Shown: positions 1 through 11,400 of the stretch, piece by piece
Position numbering within the stretch: the stretch's first letter is position 1
How the letters are laid out: every line of letters starts with the position of its first letter
Assembly: GCF_947623445.1 (NCBI RefSeq)
Contig: NC_135245.1
Location: forward strand, 4,161,501 to 4,225,500
Length of the DNA: 64,000 bases
Direction of reading: 5' to 3'
Source of the DNA: Clavelina lepadiformis
Lineage: Eukaryota > Chordata > Ascidiacea > Aplousobranchia > Clavelinidae
Notes under the pieces: generated by a model
Seen by the model: the letters and a program-made list of their open reading frames with translations, nothing else
What the model was told of the DNA's origin: nothing
Database searches by the model: none
Program-made: the position numbers and the translations under genes

Positions 1-2110
1 GTGCATGTTTTTGATAATATCTTCTACATGTATTTTCTGCTGAAATCCCGTCCGCCCTGCGTCTGTATCGTTGGATTGGCGCCTTGTATCTATAACATGA
101 TGAATAAATTCAGTGCAGCCAAGATTGTTTTTCCTAACTGAAAAGGCACTTTGGTGTTTTTTTTTAACTGCTAAAACCGCTTGTGTTTACTTGCCAGACA
201 GCCCATCGTTTAAGTTGAACTCACCTTGTATCTTACGTGCCAGTTTACAGGATTATTTTGCAGGACCTTCGCGCATACAGTAGGTTAAAATGTTCACTGC
301 AGAAACACATCCGTAACCAATATAACTGCTGTACTTTCGAATAAGATTCTCAATTAAGACACATAATTGCCGGGCAATTTGTAAGTCACATTAATTATTA
401 CAGAGATCGGGAAAACGGTGGTAACTTGCGTACCATTGGGTATTATAACGCTGTCGTCGCTAAAGTTTGCCAGCAACACTGGAACACGTGCATCAAACGC
501 AGTCACAATACAACTAGCTGTAAAAATTCCATACTTAACTCTAAATTCAGTATTCCGCTCTAAATAAGCTGAAAAGGATAAACATATTCTCTATGGACGT
601 CGTTGTTGAGTTTAGCCGACACGCTGATCTCGGAAGAAGGCGGAACGACTACGATCGCTGTCACAAAGATCTCGTTGCGTTTCAAGACAAGCGGCCGTTT
701 TAGCAGAGGAACTTCAGCTTCGATTATAGACATGCTCATAAAAGTATAGCACAAAGCTCAATGATGAAACTTAAGGAAATCAAGGCCGATTATAAAATCA
801 TGCACTTAATTGGAACAAACAAAATGATCAACATCAAAGGTTAAACACCCAAGTGTGAACGAGACTTTACCTTGACCCACAATGACGAAGTCGCTGCCGC
901 CGGCTCGGACAAAATGCGTTTCTTCCGGTGATGCTGACATGGGTGCTTTTTCAACATAGTTCAAACCATCCCAAAGCGATTTCTTGATGAGGAAAACGCT
1001 GGCACCAGTATCTACCAAGGCACATATTGCTTTATCTCGAAAAATTACCGTCACAAAACGGTGCAAATCTGTACTCGCTTTCTGTCCTGCAGTAATTACA
1101 TTTTCAGTTATCGTAGAAATTTCTGTCGAACCTTCCACCAGTTTGGGTTCCCGTCAGACATCGTGACTGCTGTAAACAGACGAATCAAGATTGTTGTTAC
1201 GACATCGCGGACGCCCCTTAACAAGATGCTTTACCGAACCGCATCCAAAACATTTATGACGGCGCCGGACGGTGTTGGTAGATAGGCACCGACCATCACC
1301 TTTATTCGAAAAATCCTTAAGCATTAGTTGCATCGATCTGTTCGTTGGCTTATCTCACTTATTAGTTCTGAAGCGGTTTCACAGTGGCGTTCTTTATACG
1401 CTTTCGTCTCTCGCTCCATACTTTACTTTGCTTAAAACGGCAGAAACGTCTTGGGATGAGGGCAGCGCTGAACAAGTTTGAGACGACTCCAGCCCCACTA
1501 AAACATTGGAGTTTGCGTTGAACACTGTGAGGCCATAAAATCACGTTCATACCTGAACGTTGCTGGTATGCTGGAGGCCAATCGCCGGTCTCTCTAACAC
1601 TTGTTCAGTGACAAGTGCTGTACTTCGTTCCTCAGGCGGTTGTCGTCGTCTTAAGGGTAACATCTATTACCGAGCGCTTTCACCGCATAACAAATTCCGG
1701 CAAATCTTCTTGTAGCTGTTCGACACGCTGGACCAATTCCAAGCGCAGCTTGTGACATATTTTGGGCTGTTGCTGGCTTCGGTGGCCCTTTCGACTAAGG
1801 TTTAAAACGAAATCAAGCAGATGTATTTAGTATTTATCGTCGCTTCGAATCTTCCACTTCAAATCGTGATTGATGGCATTCCAGAACAAATGCCTTTTAA
1901 CATCTTCGGAAGCATGAATAATAACACAATAAGATTTAAAAACTTTAAAACCTTTACCAGATCATCACCTGGATTGAAGCGATGCGGTGTCATCAATAAG
2001 TCAGGGACCATTTCACATCAGCAAAACTGGTAATCCTTGAAATAGTGATTAATCCTGGAGCGCTCGCCAATTTGTTACAGAATTTGTCTGCCAGATACTT
2101 TCTTACAGCT
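1..2110 (-). mobile_element. Ty3/gypsy-like fragment: gag, zinc knuckle, protease (unit 1)
   Basis: Read on the minus strand from 2110 downward. A gag-like region spans about 2030-1560. A CCHC knuckle lies near 1260-1190 (CFGCGSVKH), with its last Cys changed to Arg. A retropepsin segment at 1138-806 keeps the catalytic VDTGAS, followed by the protease-RT linker (754-560) and, at the window edge, the start of the RT region. Frames are interrupted, so it is a decayed copy. The same segment recurs after each gene in the same orientation, which shows it was amplified together with the genes rather than inserted separately each time. Confidence 0.75.
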
Positions 2111-3762
2111 TTCACGGTCAACTACAAACCAAGCGAGCAGAATAAAAGCAGCTCGCAATTGGATTATAATGTAAAACTCGTCGATTAAAAAATGTAAGAA
2201 GAGTCACTAACGTACTTGTACAATAAAAGCGATGATTAATACTTCTTTATAGCGGATTCGTGTAACACAACAAGAATGAAGGTTTTGACTCTGGGCCCGT
2301 ACGTCTGGAATGACCTCTCGAACAACGTTCTGCATCAAACGAAAACCCAATTACACAACAATGCCAGCAGGCCATCAATCAGGAAAATACGCCAATAGCA
2401 GTTATGTGGTCAACTGTATTGAAGCGTTAAGCGGCAAATTAAATAAAAATCCACAAAATAACGATAACGTGCATAAAGGAAATCTGTGTACGAAAAAAAC
2501 GTAAAAATACCAGAAACAACAGAAATTCGAAAGAAAGAAAACACCGATAATAAAAACAAATACAATATTTTGCCACAACCGTACCAGGCAATCGCTTAAT
2601 TTTTGCTGTTGCAATGAAATATGATGCTTTTACCCCAAGTTATCAAGACTTTCTCCGTAATTAACTGGTGACACACTGTTAAAATCGCGTTGGGCAACCG
2701 TTTCAGCATGACGACCAACTCAAAAGCAAAATGATGGTTTGCAATCGACCTATGGTTCGCTAAACACATCTTTTTTATGCGTTAATCATACATCTGTGTG
2801 TTGTTAAGTCAGTGGATTGGTCACAAACCGCTTTCTAACGGCGGGGTGTAAAAACACCAAATTTTTACAAAAGGTACATTTTGACACTGGTCAAATTGTA
2901 AACTCCATCGATTTTCGCTTAATTACCGAAGCGCTAGGCCAAGAGCAAAAAGTTATCCACATCCTTTCTCTTAACCCATTTTTTCAAGAAAAGATAGAAA
3001 AAAGCGCGTGCTGCACCTACACTAAATTATGTTTGAACAAAATGGTGGAACAATTTTGATTACTTTACCTAAAAATAGGATTCACTAATTTTGATGATTA
3101 AAACATATTTAACAAGACAAAGCATGTCTATTTTTGTACGTTGCAATCTATAAATTGAACGTTTACAAACCTACTGACCTACTGCAAAACCAGAACCAAA
3201 AAACAAGCCTTATTACTGCACGTTAGCATTAACATCACACAAATGAATTATGATGTCTATGACCAGTGCAAATATTTACAGTCTGAGTTGGCAGTGAAAG
3301 CAGGTAAAGTAAAGGTCATGTCCAAGTAATGACGTTTGCAGTTCTATTTTGAATACTTTGTGAAAATATTATTTACTAATGGTTGTCTCCTTTACGATCT
3401 ACACAATGCAGTACACATAGGCTAAATGTGAACCAATAAATCATTTACATTGATAATAATAATTACTTTGTAGAAATTAAAGGTGGATTCAAAGTAGCCT
3501 AATGTATATGAATCTAAAACGATGAGAGCACTTCGCAGTAAAGGTGACTTCAAGGAAAGCCAACGATCGACAATTTGCAAACCACGAGCTTTAAAAATTA
3601 ACTAAGAACTTTAAATCAGCGTAGGTGTATCCAGTGACGTATAGTTGACGTTGTGGCGGAAATTACGTCCACAGTACCACATAGACATCTAAAATTAGGT
3701 TTGACCTCAATTAATTGTGTTTTTCCATAAAATATTAGCCTATATATTGTTATAGTTACAGT
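2111..3762. other. Non-coding spacer, unit 1
   Basis: No gene supported. The region from 2280 to 3060 is almost identical to 16980-17760 and includes small open stretches on both strands that are not conserved as protein in units 3-5. It may contain the upstream end of the gypsy element, but no LTR was recognised. Confidence 0.5.
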
Positions 3763-6464
3763 ATATTTGTTATAGCAGTCTATGGTTTTTAGTTTTTATT
3801 GACGTGTTTTCCCATTGGTTTGTTTGCGTGTCAATGTCACTGACCATGTTGACCGGTTAATTTATTTTACTCATGTCACTGACAGTCGCACAGCATTTTA
3901 TTTCGAGCCTGAAATAACAAGTGAAATACGGTACAGATTGGTTTATGCGGCATTAGTTAAAGCTCTAATTAAGGAACAGTCTAGACTCTTTAGACCAGTG
4001 ATTCCCAAACTGTGTGCCGCGGCACACTAGTGTGCCGCCACAGATTCTCAGGTGTGCCGCGAATCTTTTTGGAATTTTGGAAAAGAACTTATAAATATTT
4101 AAAATAAGGCATGCAGACAAGCATATGCGACTTAAAAGCTTTCTAGCTGCTTCAATAGCTGAGAAATAAGCACATGTGACGATGAAACCAATTATAGCAT
4201 TGTTGATAGAGTAGGGTAATTTTTTAAAGCAACATTTCTTCTCTTGTAAGTGTGCCGCGAGCGTTTTCTAATTTTTCTAGTGTGCCACAAGCTGAAAAAG
4301 TTTGGGAACCACTGCTTTAGACAAAGGGCCACCCAAACAAACAACCACTGCTGCAATGTCAAATGTGAAACTTTGCAGGTTTTTATTTTGCATCTGGGTT
4401 AAGGTAGTTCATCAGCATTGTAATGAAACATTTGAAATTTTCCAGGAAATAATTTAGGTTTAATTCTAAAATTTTGGGTTACGCAAACGTGCTTGCCCTT
4501 ATTTAAATTGTCATTATTCAAGAAATAATTTCCTTTATTAAGCATTTCTGCTACTACATGGCGCCAATATTAACTCAATTTAAGTTTATAAATGCGTTTA
4601 TGGTTTGTACTTGGCAGTGAGCTTTCTGGGAAACTTTATTGCAAAAACAACTTTTAATGCAAAACAAACTTGTTGACCACATTTAAAATAGCAACGTCAG
4701 GCAAACAACTTCCACATTTCTATGTATTTTGAACTGCAGTGGAAAATTTGTTTTGTTTAAATTTATTTTGTCTCGAGTCTTTATTATAAGAAGTGCACCA
4801 ATTATGAAAAGTTTTCAGAACTGTCGATTTGCCAGCAAGCTGTTTAGTGACTGAGATCCCATATATTTAGGCCTATTACATTTTGGTGTTATTGACATTT
4901 CACATTATTTTTAATTTATGACAAAAATTATTACCAAAACACACAGTTTGTTTTGTACATTTGTATTGGTGGAACTTCTTTCAACAGCTGAATTCAAACG
5001 ATATAAAGCAGCCATCATGACAAAATTATTAGCAAAATAGAACTTTCTCCTATGTTTATTTCGCAAATACAATTTGTATTTGTAAAATAAGAATATAATT
5101 GTCTATAAATAAACCGTTATTACATCGCTGCTACAGAATATACGCTATAAGTGACGCAAACACAAAACATGCAAAAACGTTTAATACATAACCCACTGCC
5201 TCCTACGTGTAACTCAGTATTTCATTAACATGTTTTTATGTTTCCTGTTTGGTTTATATAGATAGATAAAATTATTAAATATAATTATATTGTATTTGTT
5301 ATAGCAGTCTACGGTTTTTAGCTTTTTATTGATGTGTTTTCTCATTGCTTTGTTTGCGTGTCAATGTCACTGACCATGTTGACCGGTTAATTGATTTTAC
5401 TCATGTCACTGACAGTCGCATAGCATTTTATTTTGAGCGTGAAATAACAAGTGAAATTCGGTACAGATTGGTTTATGCGGCATTAGTTAAAGCTCTAGGG
5501 TACGGTCTAGATTCTAGAGTCTAGACAAAGGACCACCCAAACAAACAACCACTGCTGCAATGTCAAATGTTAAGTTTTGCAGGTTTTTATTTTGCAGCTG
5601 GGTTAAGGTAGTTCATCAGCATTGTAGCGAAATACTTGAAATTTTCCAGGAAATAATTTAGGTTTAATTCCAAGATTTTGAGTTACGCAAACGTGCTTGC
5701 CCTTATTTAAATTGTCAATATTCAAGAAATAATTTCCTTTTTTAAGCATTTCTGCTACTACATGGCGCCAATGTTACCTCAATTTAAGTTTATAAATGCG
5801 TTTATGGTTTGTACTTGGCAGTAAGCTTTCTGGGAAACTTTATGGCAAAAACAACTTTTAATTCAAAACAAACTTGTTGACCACATTTAAAATAGCAACG
5901 TCGAGCAAATAGCTTCCACCTTTCTATGTAATTTGAACTTTATTGTTTTGTTGAAATTTATTTTGTCTCCAGTTTTTGTCAAAAGAAGTGCACCAACTTT
6001 GAAAAGTTTTCAGAACTGTCGATATGCCAGCAAGCTGTTTTGTGACTGATTTCCCATATATTTATTAAATTTTGATGTTATTGACATTTCACAATTTTTT
6101 AATTTCCGACAAAAATTATTACCAAAACACACAGTTTGTGTTTGTTCATTTGTGTAGGTGAAAGTTCTTTCAACAGAGGAAATCAAACTTTAAAAAGCAG
6201 CCATCATGACACAAATCTTTGCAAAATAGAATTTTCTCCTATGTTTATTTCATAAATACAGTGTGTATTTGTAAAATAAGACTGTAATAGTGTATAAATA
6301 AATCGTCATTACATCGCTGCTACAGAAAATACGCTATATGTGACGCAAACACAAAACATGCAAAAACGATTAAAACATAATCCACTGCATACTGCGTGTA
6401 ACTCAGTATTTCATTAACGTGTGATGACTTTCGTCAGCATTCCTGTTTGGCTTATATGGTGACA
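3763..6464 (+). repeat. Direct duplication of a 1.2-1.5 kb spacer segment, unit 1
   Basis: The segment starting at about 3763 (TTTGTTATAGCAGTCTATGG) recurs from about 5292 (TTTGTTATAGCAGTCTACGG) in the same order, through to the block near 5262 and 6464. The first copy contains MITE A and the second does not. The two halves are clearly diverged, so the duplication is older than the unit 1/unit 2 split. No coding content recognised. Confidence 0.75.
3996..4314. mobile_element. hAT-like MITE A, unit 1
   Basis: A 319-bp element with imperfect terminal inverted repeats: the left end is CAGTGATTCCCAAACTG and the right end read in reverse is CAGTGGTTCCCAAACTT. It is flanked by the 8-bp target duplication CTTTAGAC (3988-3995 and 4315-4322), the size typical of hAT transposases. 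The interior is rich in GTGTGCCGC repeats and has no coding capacity. The equivalent site in the units of genes 3 and 5 is uninterrupted. Confidence 0.85.
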
Positions 6465-6883
6465 GAGGGTCTCAAGGTTTCGGACTTTGCATAGTTTGCA
6501 GTATAACTTTAACACCAAGTACTTAAAATTTCCCACGTGAAAAGATTTGGTTCCACGACTTCATATTCAACGATGTTGTTGGTCAGGCCAGAAACAAATA
6601 TTTCCAACATACAACTTCCTTCGTGACGTATTTCTTTCAACTACTGGCGTCATTGTCAACCACCTTGTGTTTTCGAGTAAATTGTTTTTAGCAATGTTTT
6701 CGAAAAACTGAACAAAAATAGTTAAATACCAGAGACAACGTTTTGATAAAACATTTTGAATTTAAAATGACTTATTCGTGTTAAAATTAGGTAAATTTAC
6801 TCTTGAAATATTTGCTCCATTTTTACGACAATTTTCTGCAGTATTGCATGAACCTTAAAGCGGTACTTGACAAAACATTTGAA

Positions 6884-7060
6884 CTGACTACACCACGTGG
6901 GCTAAAAACCCTATTGTGATAAGATTTTATTATAGTTTATCTGTGATTTCTTTTTGTAAGCTTTGCGGCTCACGGAATGAGTGCTGGATAGGAAAGAAAA
7001 CGAAAAGAAAAAATGAAAGAAAAAATGAAAAAGAAAAAAGAAAAAGGTTTTGTGCGTTGT
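6884..7060 (+). promoter_or_regulatory. Candidate 5' control block of gene 1
   Basis: About 0.5 kb upstream of the ATG lie a CACGTG E-box (6894-6899), then GATAAG (6918-6923) facing TTATCT (6937-6942), which is an inverted pair of GATA-factor motifs, then a purine-only tract (6991-7047). The block recurs at the same distance before genes 2-5. Regulatory function is inferred only from motif identity and retention. Confidence 0.35.
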
Positions 7061-7379
7061 GAGAAAAAGGATTTCCACAATTTTCAGTTCTTGCATGCTT
7101 GTGGTGTAAATTGTATTTGTGAGCGCTTTGAAGCACATAAAGACAACGTAGCATACTTCAGCAATGCAGGTTTAAAGCGAAGATTGATGGAGGTGCTGCA
7201 AGGTTAGAGTATGAGGTTTTTAAATTATGACAAGGGTTTTACTTTTAGTTGCACAAAATATGCAAAAGAATGTATTCATCACTGAATGGGACCTCTAAAT
7301 ACAGTAGCACCAAAACTAGTGCACGTAGAAAATGTTTTCAGCAAATAAGTTGAGAAATTAAACCGACTGACTATAAGAT

Positions 7380-7425
7380 TTTAGTCTCAGATTTGAAGCA
7401 TTAAGAGTTTGTTGCAAAATTTAAA
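7380..7425 (+). promoter_or_regulatory. Possible leader splice acceptor upstream of the gene 1 ATG
   Basis: A TCTCAG (AG at 7389-7390) sits 35 bases before the ATG and is kept at the same place before genes 2-5 (for example 31457-31462). It could be the acceptor of a 5' UTR intron or, if the organism trans-splices a leader as tunicates do, a trans-splice site. Sequence alone cannot decide. Confidence 0.25.
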
Positions 7426-10400
7426 ATGATTTCTCCACGTATTTTGTGGATATTGCTGATGACGTATTTCTCGTGGAAAGGAGTGATGACCTTGATTAGA
7501 GAAGCGTGTATGCCAATACGATTATCACCGAGCCGGCAGGATTCGTTACCAGATGTGGAAACGTTAAGAATTCAAAGAGGATTACCTGGAAAAGCTGGAG
7601 GAATTGGGCCAGTTGGACCCCAGGGAGCTCAAGGACCCAGAGGACTACCCGGGACTTGTGCTTGTGATCCGAGCGAAATTGCTCAAATACATGGTAATAT
7701 CGAAAAATTGAATTTCATATTTATTAAACAATAACTGAAGTATCTAAACCGAATAACTTCAACTGCACGGTTATACTGATGACAGCCCAAGAAATAACCT
7801 TATTTGTGATAAATTAGTGTCTATATGTTAATCGAATGGAAAATCGTCATTTCTTGTTATGGGAAATGCAAATGTTTGTAGTCTTCGGATTTTGACTCGT
7901 TCAAACTATATAAGATCATGTTTAAAATCTTTTCAAACCATTTTCAAATAATAAAAAACTATATAAAAGGACTTGTGTTTTATCTTCTTAGTTTTCCTGG
8001 GAAATATAACCGCAAAGCTCGAAAGTTTGATTGCATTGCATCATTACGCTCTAAAAGGTTGGTCGTACTTTAAATGTAATATTTTATAAAAATATTTTAT
8101 TACTGTCGTAAGTTTCTTTTACATTTCTTTTAGATATATTATTATAGCTAAGAGACAAGAGTATTTTTTAAGGGTTGGAATTTATTCGTATAGTATAACC
8201 ACACTTCAGTCTTTCCAATTTATTCGTTAAACGTCGCCATTTTGTTTTAACGCTTAAAGAGCTGATTAAGTGTTCACATACTCTTTGAAATTTGAAACAA
8301 TTTAAAAGAGCATCACCTATATTCCTCACTGTATTATGGCTTATTTCCCACCATGATATCATTTGTGGCTTTTTATCGTTTTTATTGCCAAGTTAAAATA
8401 CATAATGGAAATATATTTATTCGATCAATGCGACCACATGCCATGTAAAAATGGAGGAACTTGTATCAACGATGGAAACTCGTATATATGCAACTGCACT
8501 GATGGATATGAGGGAAATGACTGCTCCATAAGTAAAACGTTTTCGCAATAATAATATTAAAAAATTTATTTGAATTGACTTTAGTGATACTTTTGGTGAC
8601 GACGCAATGGTGGTAAAAAATGTTTCCAATTTATTTGTATAGCTCGGTTTATAAAAAATTGCATTATTTTGCGCAGGAATCCAGTGCGTGGTGCCGTCGG
8701 CGCCCAACAACGGAACAATCTCTCGAGAAAGTGGTCAGCTGGTTCCTTATAAGGAAAACATTACATACAGATGCAACGATAGACACGTGGTGGCGTATCA
8801 AGTGAATAATTTTCTTGTTACAACTTGTCAGAAAACTAAACAATGGACAAAAGATACTCCAGTGTGCGTGGGTAGGTCTATTAACTGACTTTAAATATTT
8901 TTTTATAAACAACAAGTCTAAATTTTGCATCTGTTTTTTTCTAAACTTGTTAAAATTTTCAGTTGATGATTGTAATCCCGACTCATGCTCTGGAAGAGGA
9001 ACTTGCATAAATCAAATCGGCCGAACAATTTGTGAATGTGATGAAGGATACGGAGGAAGCGATTGTTCAGTTCAAAGTGAACTTTCTTGAAACAAACTCG
9101 ACGATTATTGCAATAAATTCAAAGAAATTGTGATTATGACGTAATGGTGAGCTCAATCAACTCGAATCACTCATAATAGAAAGTGTTTGTAGATAATCCG
9201 TGTGATCTATCTCCCTGCGGGCAAAAAGGAGTTTGCGTGCGGGAAAAAGGTATGAACTACAACTGCCGATGTCTCGCTGGATATCATGGAAAAAACTGCG
9301 AGACATTTATCGGTTTGTAAATTTCCTTCAAATAAATAAAAGCCGAGATATGGGTTCGGTGGTTTTCGTTTTTAAAAAATTCAAATTTAAGATTTTTTAT
9401 TATGCGCTAGTCGTATATGCTTTTTCAAAATTATTTAGTAAGAACTATTATATTTATATTGATTTTTACAACCATTTAGATTATAGCTTTATTTAACTCA
9501 TGTTTAACTCATTTTTGTAATTTTAGCAAGTGATTGTGTACGAGCTGTTGGTATAGAGGACGGCAGAGTAGCAAATAACGATATTACCGCCTCACGGTCA
9601 CTTGGCGGTCACCCACCGCATAAAGCCCGATTGAGACAAGCTGGAAGTTGGCTGTCACCAAATCCACGTAAATGAGCAACTAGATGAAGTTTTCATTGTG
9701 ACTTGACAAACTGTCGCAGTTACCAAATGTTGTTTTAATAATTTTAAATAAGTTTTTTTTTCCGAACACAGAAATATATTAAATATTGTTCGAAAATTTT
9801 GCTTTGACATTTATGCATTTTATACGTTTTTATTAAAAATCTTTTACTTTAAATCGACATATATACGAGGAGAATGATTTGCCCACATTTTTCTTTATAG
9901 TTTTCTTACTTGTTTGTTAGCTCAGCGCGATGAATGGCTTCAAGTGGATTTAAAAACATCTACCACTGTCGTCGCTGTTGCAACTCAAGGTTATTCAAGT
10001 GGTTCATATTGGACAACAAGTTACAAAATAGCGCATGGCTTCACCGAGAACCATTTGCAGATTATACAAAACAATGAAGGACAAGATTTGGTAAGTTCAT
10101 TCTTGTGATTGCTAAATGATTGTTTCAGAGAGTTGACCGCAGCAAAAACTAAATTACGTAAACACACATGAATAACTAAGTTAATTGTTAGTGTTTATAA
10201 ATTGTTACGGCAATGGAACAGAAGCAATCCAAGGTTTCTGAAACGTGCATTGAAACAATGGTAGCAATTTTAACCATTAGCGTTTTAAGTACTATATAAG
10301 CATTCCAGGTTGATGTATTGCAAACTTTTGTGCTTATCAATTTTATCCTGCAGATTTTTCAAGGTAACCAGGACTACAATAACGTCGTTAGAAACAATTT

Positions 10401-10503
10401 TCCGGCTCCAGTGACCGCGAGATATTTCCGAATCCTTGTACTAACATGGCGTGGCCCTAGTGGCTATTACGCAGCCCTTCGTGTAGAATACTATATCTGT
10501 TAA
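7426..10503 (+). CDS. Gene 1: secreted collagen-EGF-CCP-EGF-EGF-F5/8C protein, EGF1 splice site damaged
   Basis: Exons read from the sequence: 7426-7693, 7992-8057, 8421-8531, 8677-8871, 8963-9076, 9193-9312, 9527-9667, 9921-10090, 10354-10503, giving 444 aa. Residues 1-23 form a signal peptide, 52-76 eight Gly-X-Y triplets ending in GTCAC, 84-111 a heptad-like neck, 112-148 EGF1, 149-213 CCP with four Cys, 214-251 EGF2, 252-291 EGF3, and 292-444 an F5/8C domain that opens and closes with Cys (SDC ... EYYIC-stop), as is usual for the family. Module introns are phase 1; the last intron is phase 0. The start is the first ATG of the signal peptide. EGF1 fits the Asp/Asn beta-hydroxylation pattern CxNx4YxCxC. 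Oddity: the EGF1 acceptor is AT (8419-8420) where copies 2-5 have AG, so EGF1 is probably skipped; its 111-nt length keeps the frame. Known of the family: F5/8C domains bind glycans or lipids. Inferred: a secreted oligomeric recognition protein. No named homologue recognised. Confidence 0.8.
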
Positions 10504-11109
10504 CGATGAAGAATTTCTGTAAAACTTTTCATTGAATGTTTGTCATCTGCTATTGAAACTTTCCTCTATGTACCGTGTAAATTTGTTTGCAATCTCATAA
10601 TTTATATTATTCACGAGCAGAGTTTCTCCTGTACAAAACACATAACATACACATACTAGACATGCTAGCTCTTGATATTGTGCTATGTGAGCATGATGCA
10701 GTGCAAACGTTCGATTGAAGTGGTTGTGAGTATATAGCTGCATGGTTGTGAGTATATAGCTGCATATGTCCAGGGCAATGTTAAGGGAGTTGAGTTGTTT
10801 TGTAACTTTAGAATTTGTGGCACATTATCAAGGAATGGACAACGCGGCTCAAACGTAAAGAAATTGACAAATATTTAAAGGACATAAAATTGGGAAAACG
10901 CAGTACTCTTAAAATTTACATGTCTTGAGAAACCTTGTCTGCAGAATGTTAGAGAAATTAAGCTCAAGAAATTAATTATATCAAATTTCCTCCTGTGTGT
11001 GCGCATTGACCTCACTGCAGCGGTGGCTTTAGGTTTGGTTGGGAAGACAAAATTTTTTTCTGAAGATTTTAGAAAGTTGCAACCATATTGCAACAAAACA
11101 TTTCCATGT
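10504..11109. other. 3' flank of gene 1
   Basis: Conserved 3' flanking sequence with homologues after genes 2-5 (start of the homologous stretch only after gene 2). An 18-bp phrase, TTGTGAGTATATAGCTGC, is tandemly doubled at about 10725-10764 only here. No open gene. Confidence 0.45.
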
Positions 11110-11400
11110 TTAACAAGTTAAGCTAAATAATACCTAGTATATTTGCGAATTCAATTTGTACAAACATAGAAAAAATATTTCGTAATTTCTCACTTTCCAT
11201 AAATTAGTATCGCCTTACTCGGTTTCCTCTTTCCGTAAATTAGTGTTGTTTTGGTCTTGGCATGATGTTTTAAATCACGTGACCGTTTAAGCATTATTAA
11301 AAAGTTTGTTACCAAGCAAATAGCAGCGGAAAAGCTTTAAAGCATAAACAATCGCCAACAATACATTTCCGGTCGTAGAATAGTTCCGTTCGCCTTTAAT

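Noticed and set aside
2310..2504. 64-codon plus-strand frame repeated in several units (17009, 28088, 51360)
   Set aside because: Repeated because the whole spacer is repeated. In the unit after gene 3 it is lost, and substitutions do not favour silent sites by eye. It may be antisense to the gypsy 5' region.
3815..4030. 71-codon frame in the spacer (also 18514, 41317)
   Set aside because: Runs into MITE A in units 1 and 2 and changes its end in unit 4. Not conserved as a protein.
7013..7207. Lys-rich 64-codon frame upstream of each gene (also at 21747, 42944, 54423)
   Set aside because: It starts in a purine tract, is frameshifted in unit 3, and shares no more conservation than the surrounding DNA. 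No domain is recognised.
8168..8362. Minus-strand frame in the intron before EGF1, kept in copies 2 and 5
   Set aside because: Intronic, with no motif. Copies 3 and 4 lack it.
8417..8710. 97-codon minus-strand frame over EGF1 and CCP exons
   Set aside because: Complement of coding exons. The plus-strand cysteine pattern explains the conservation.
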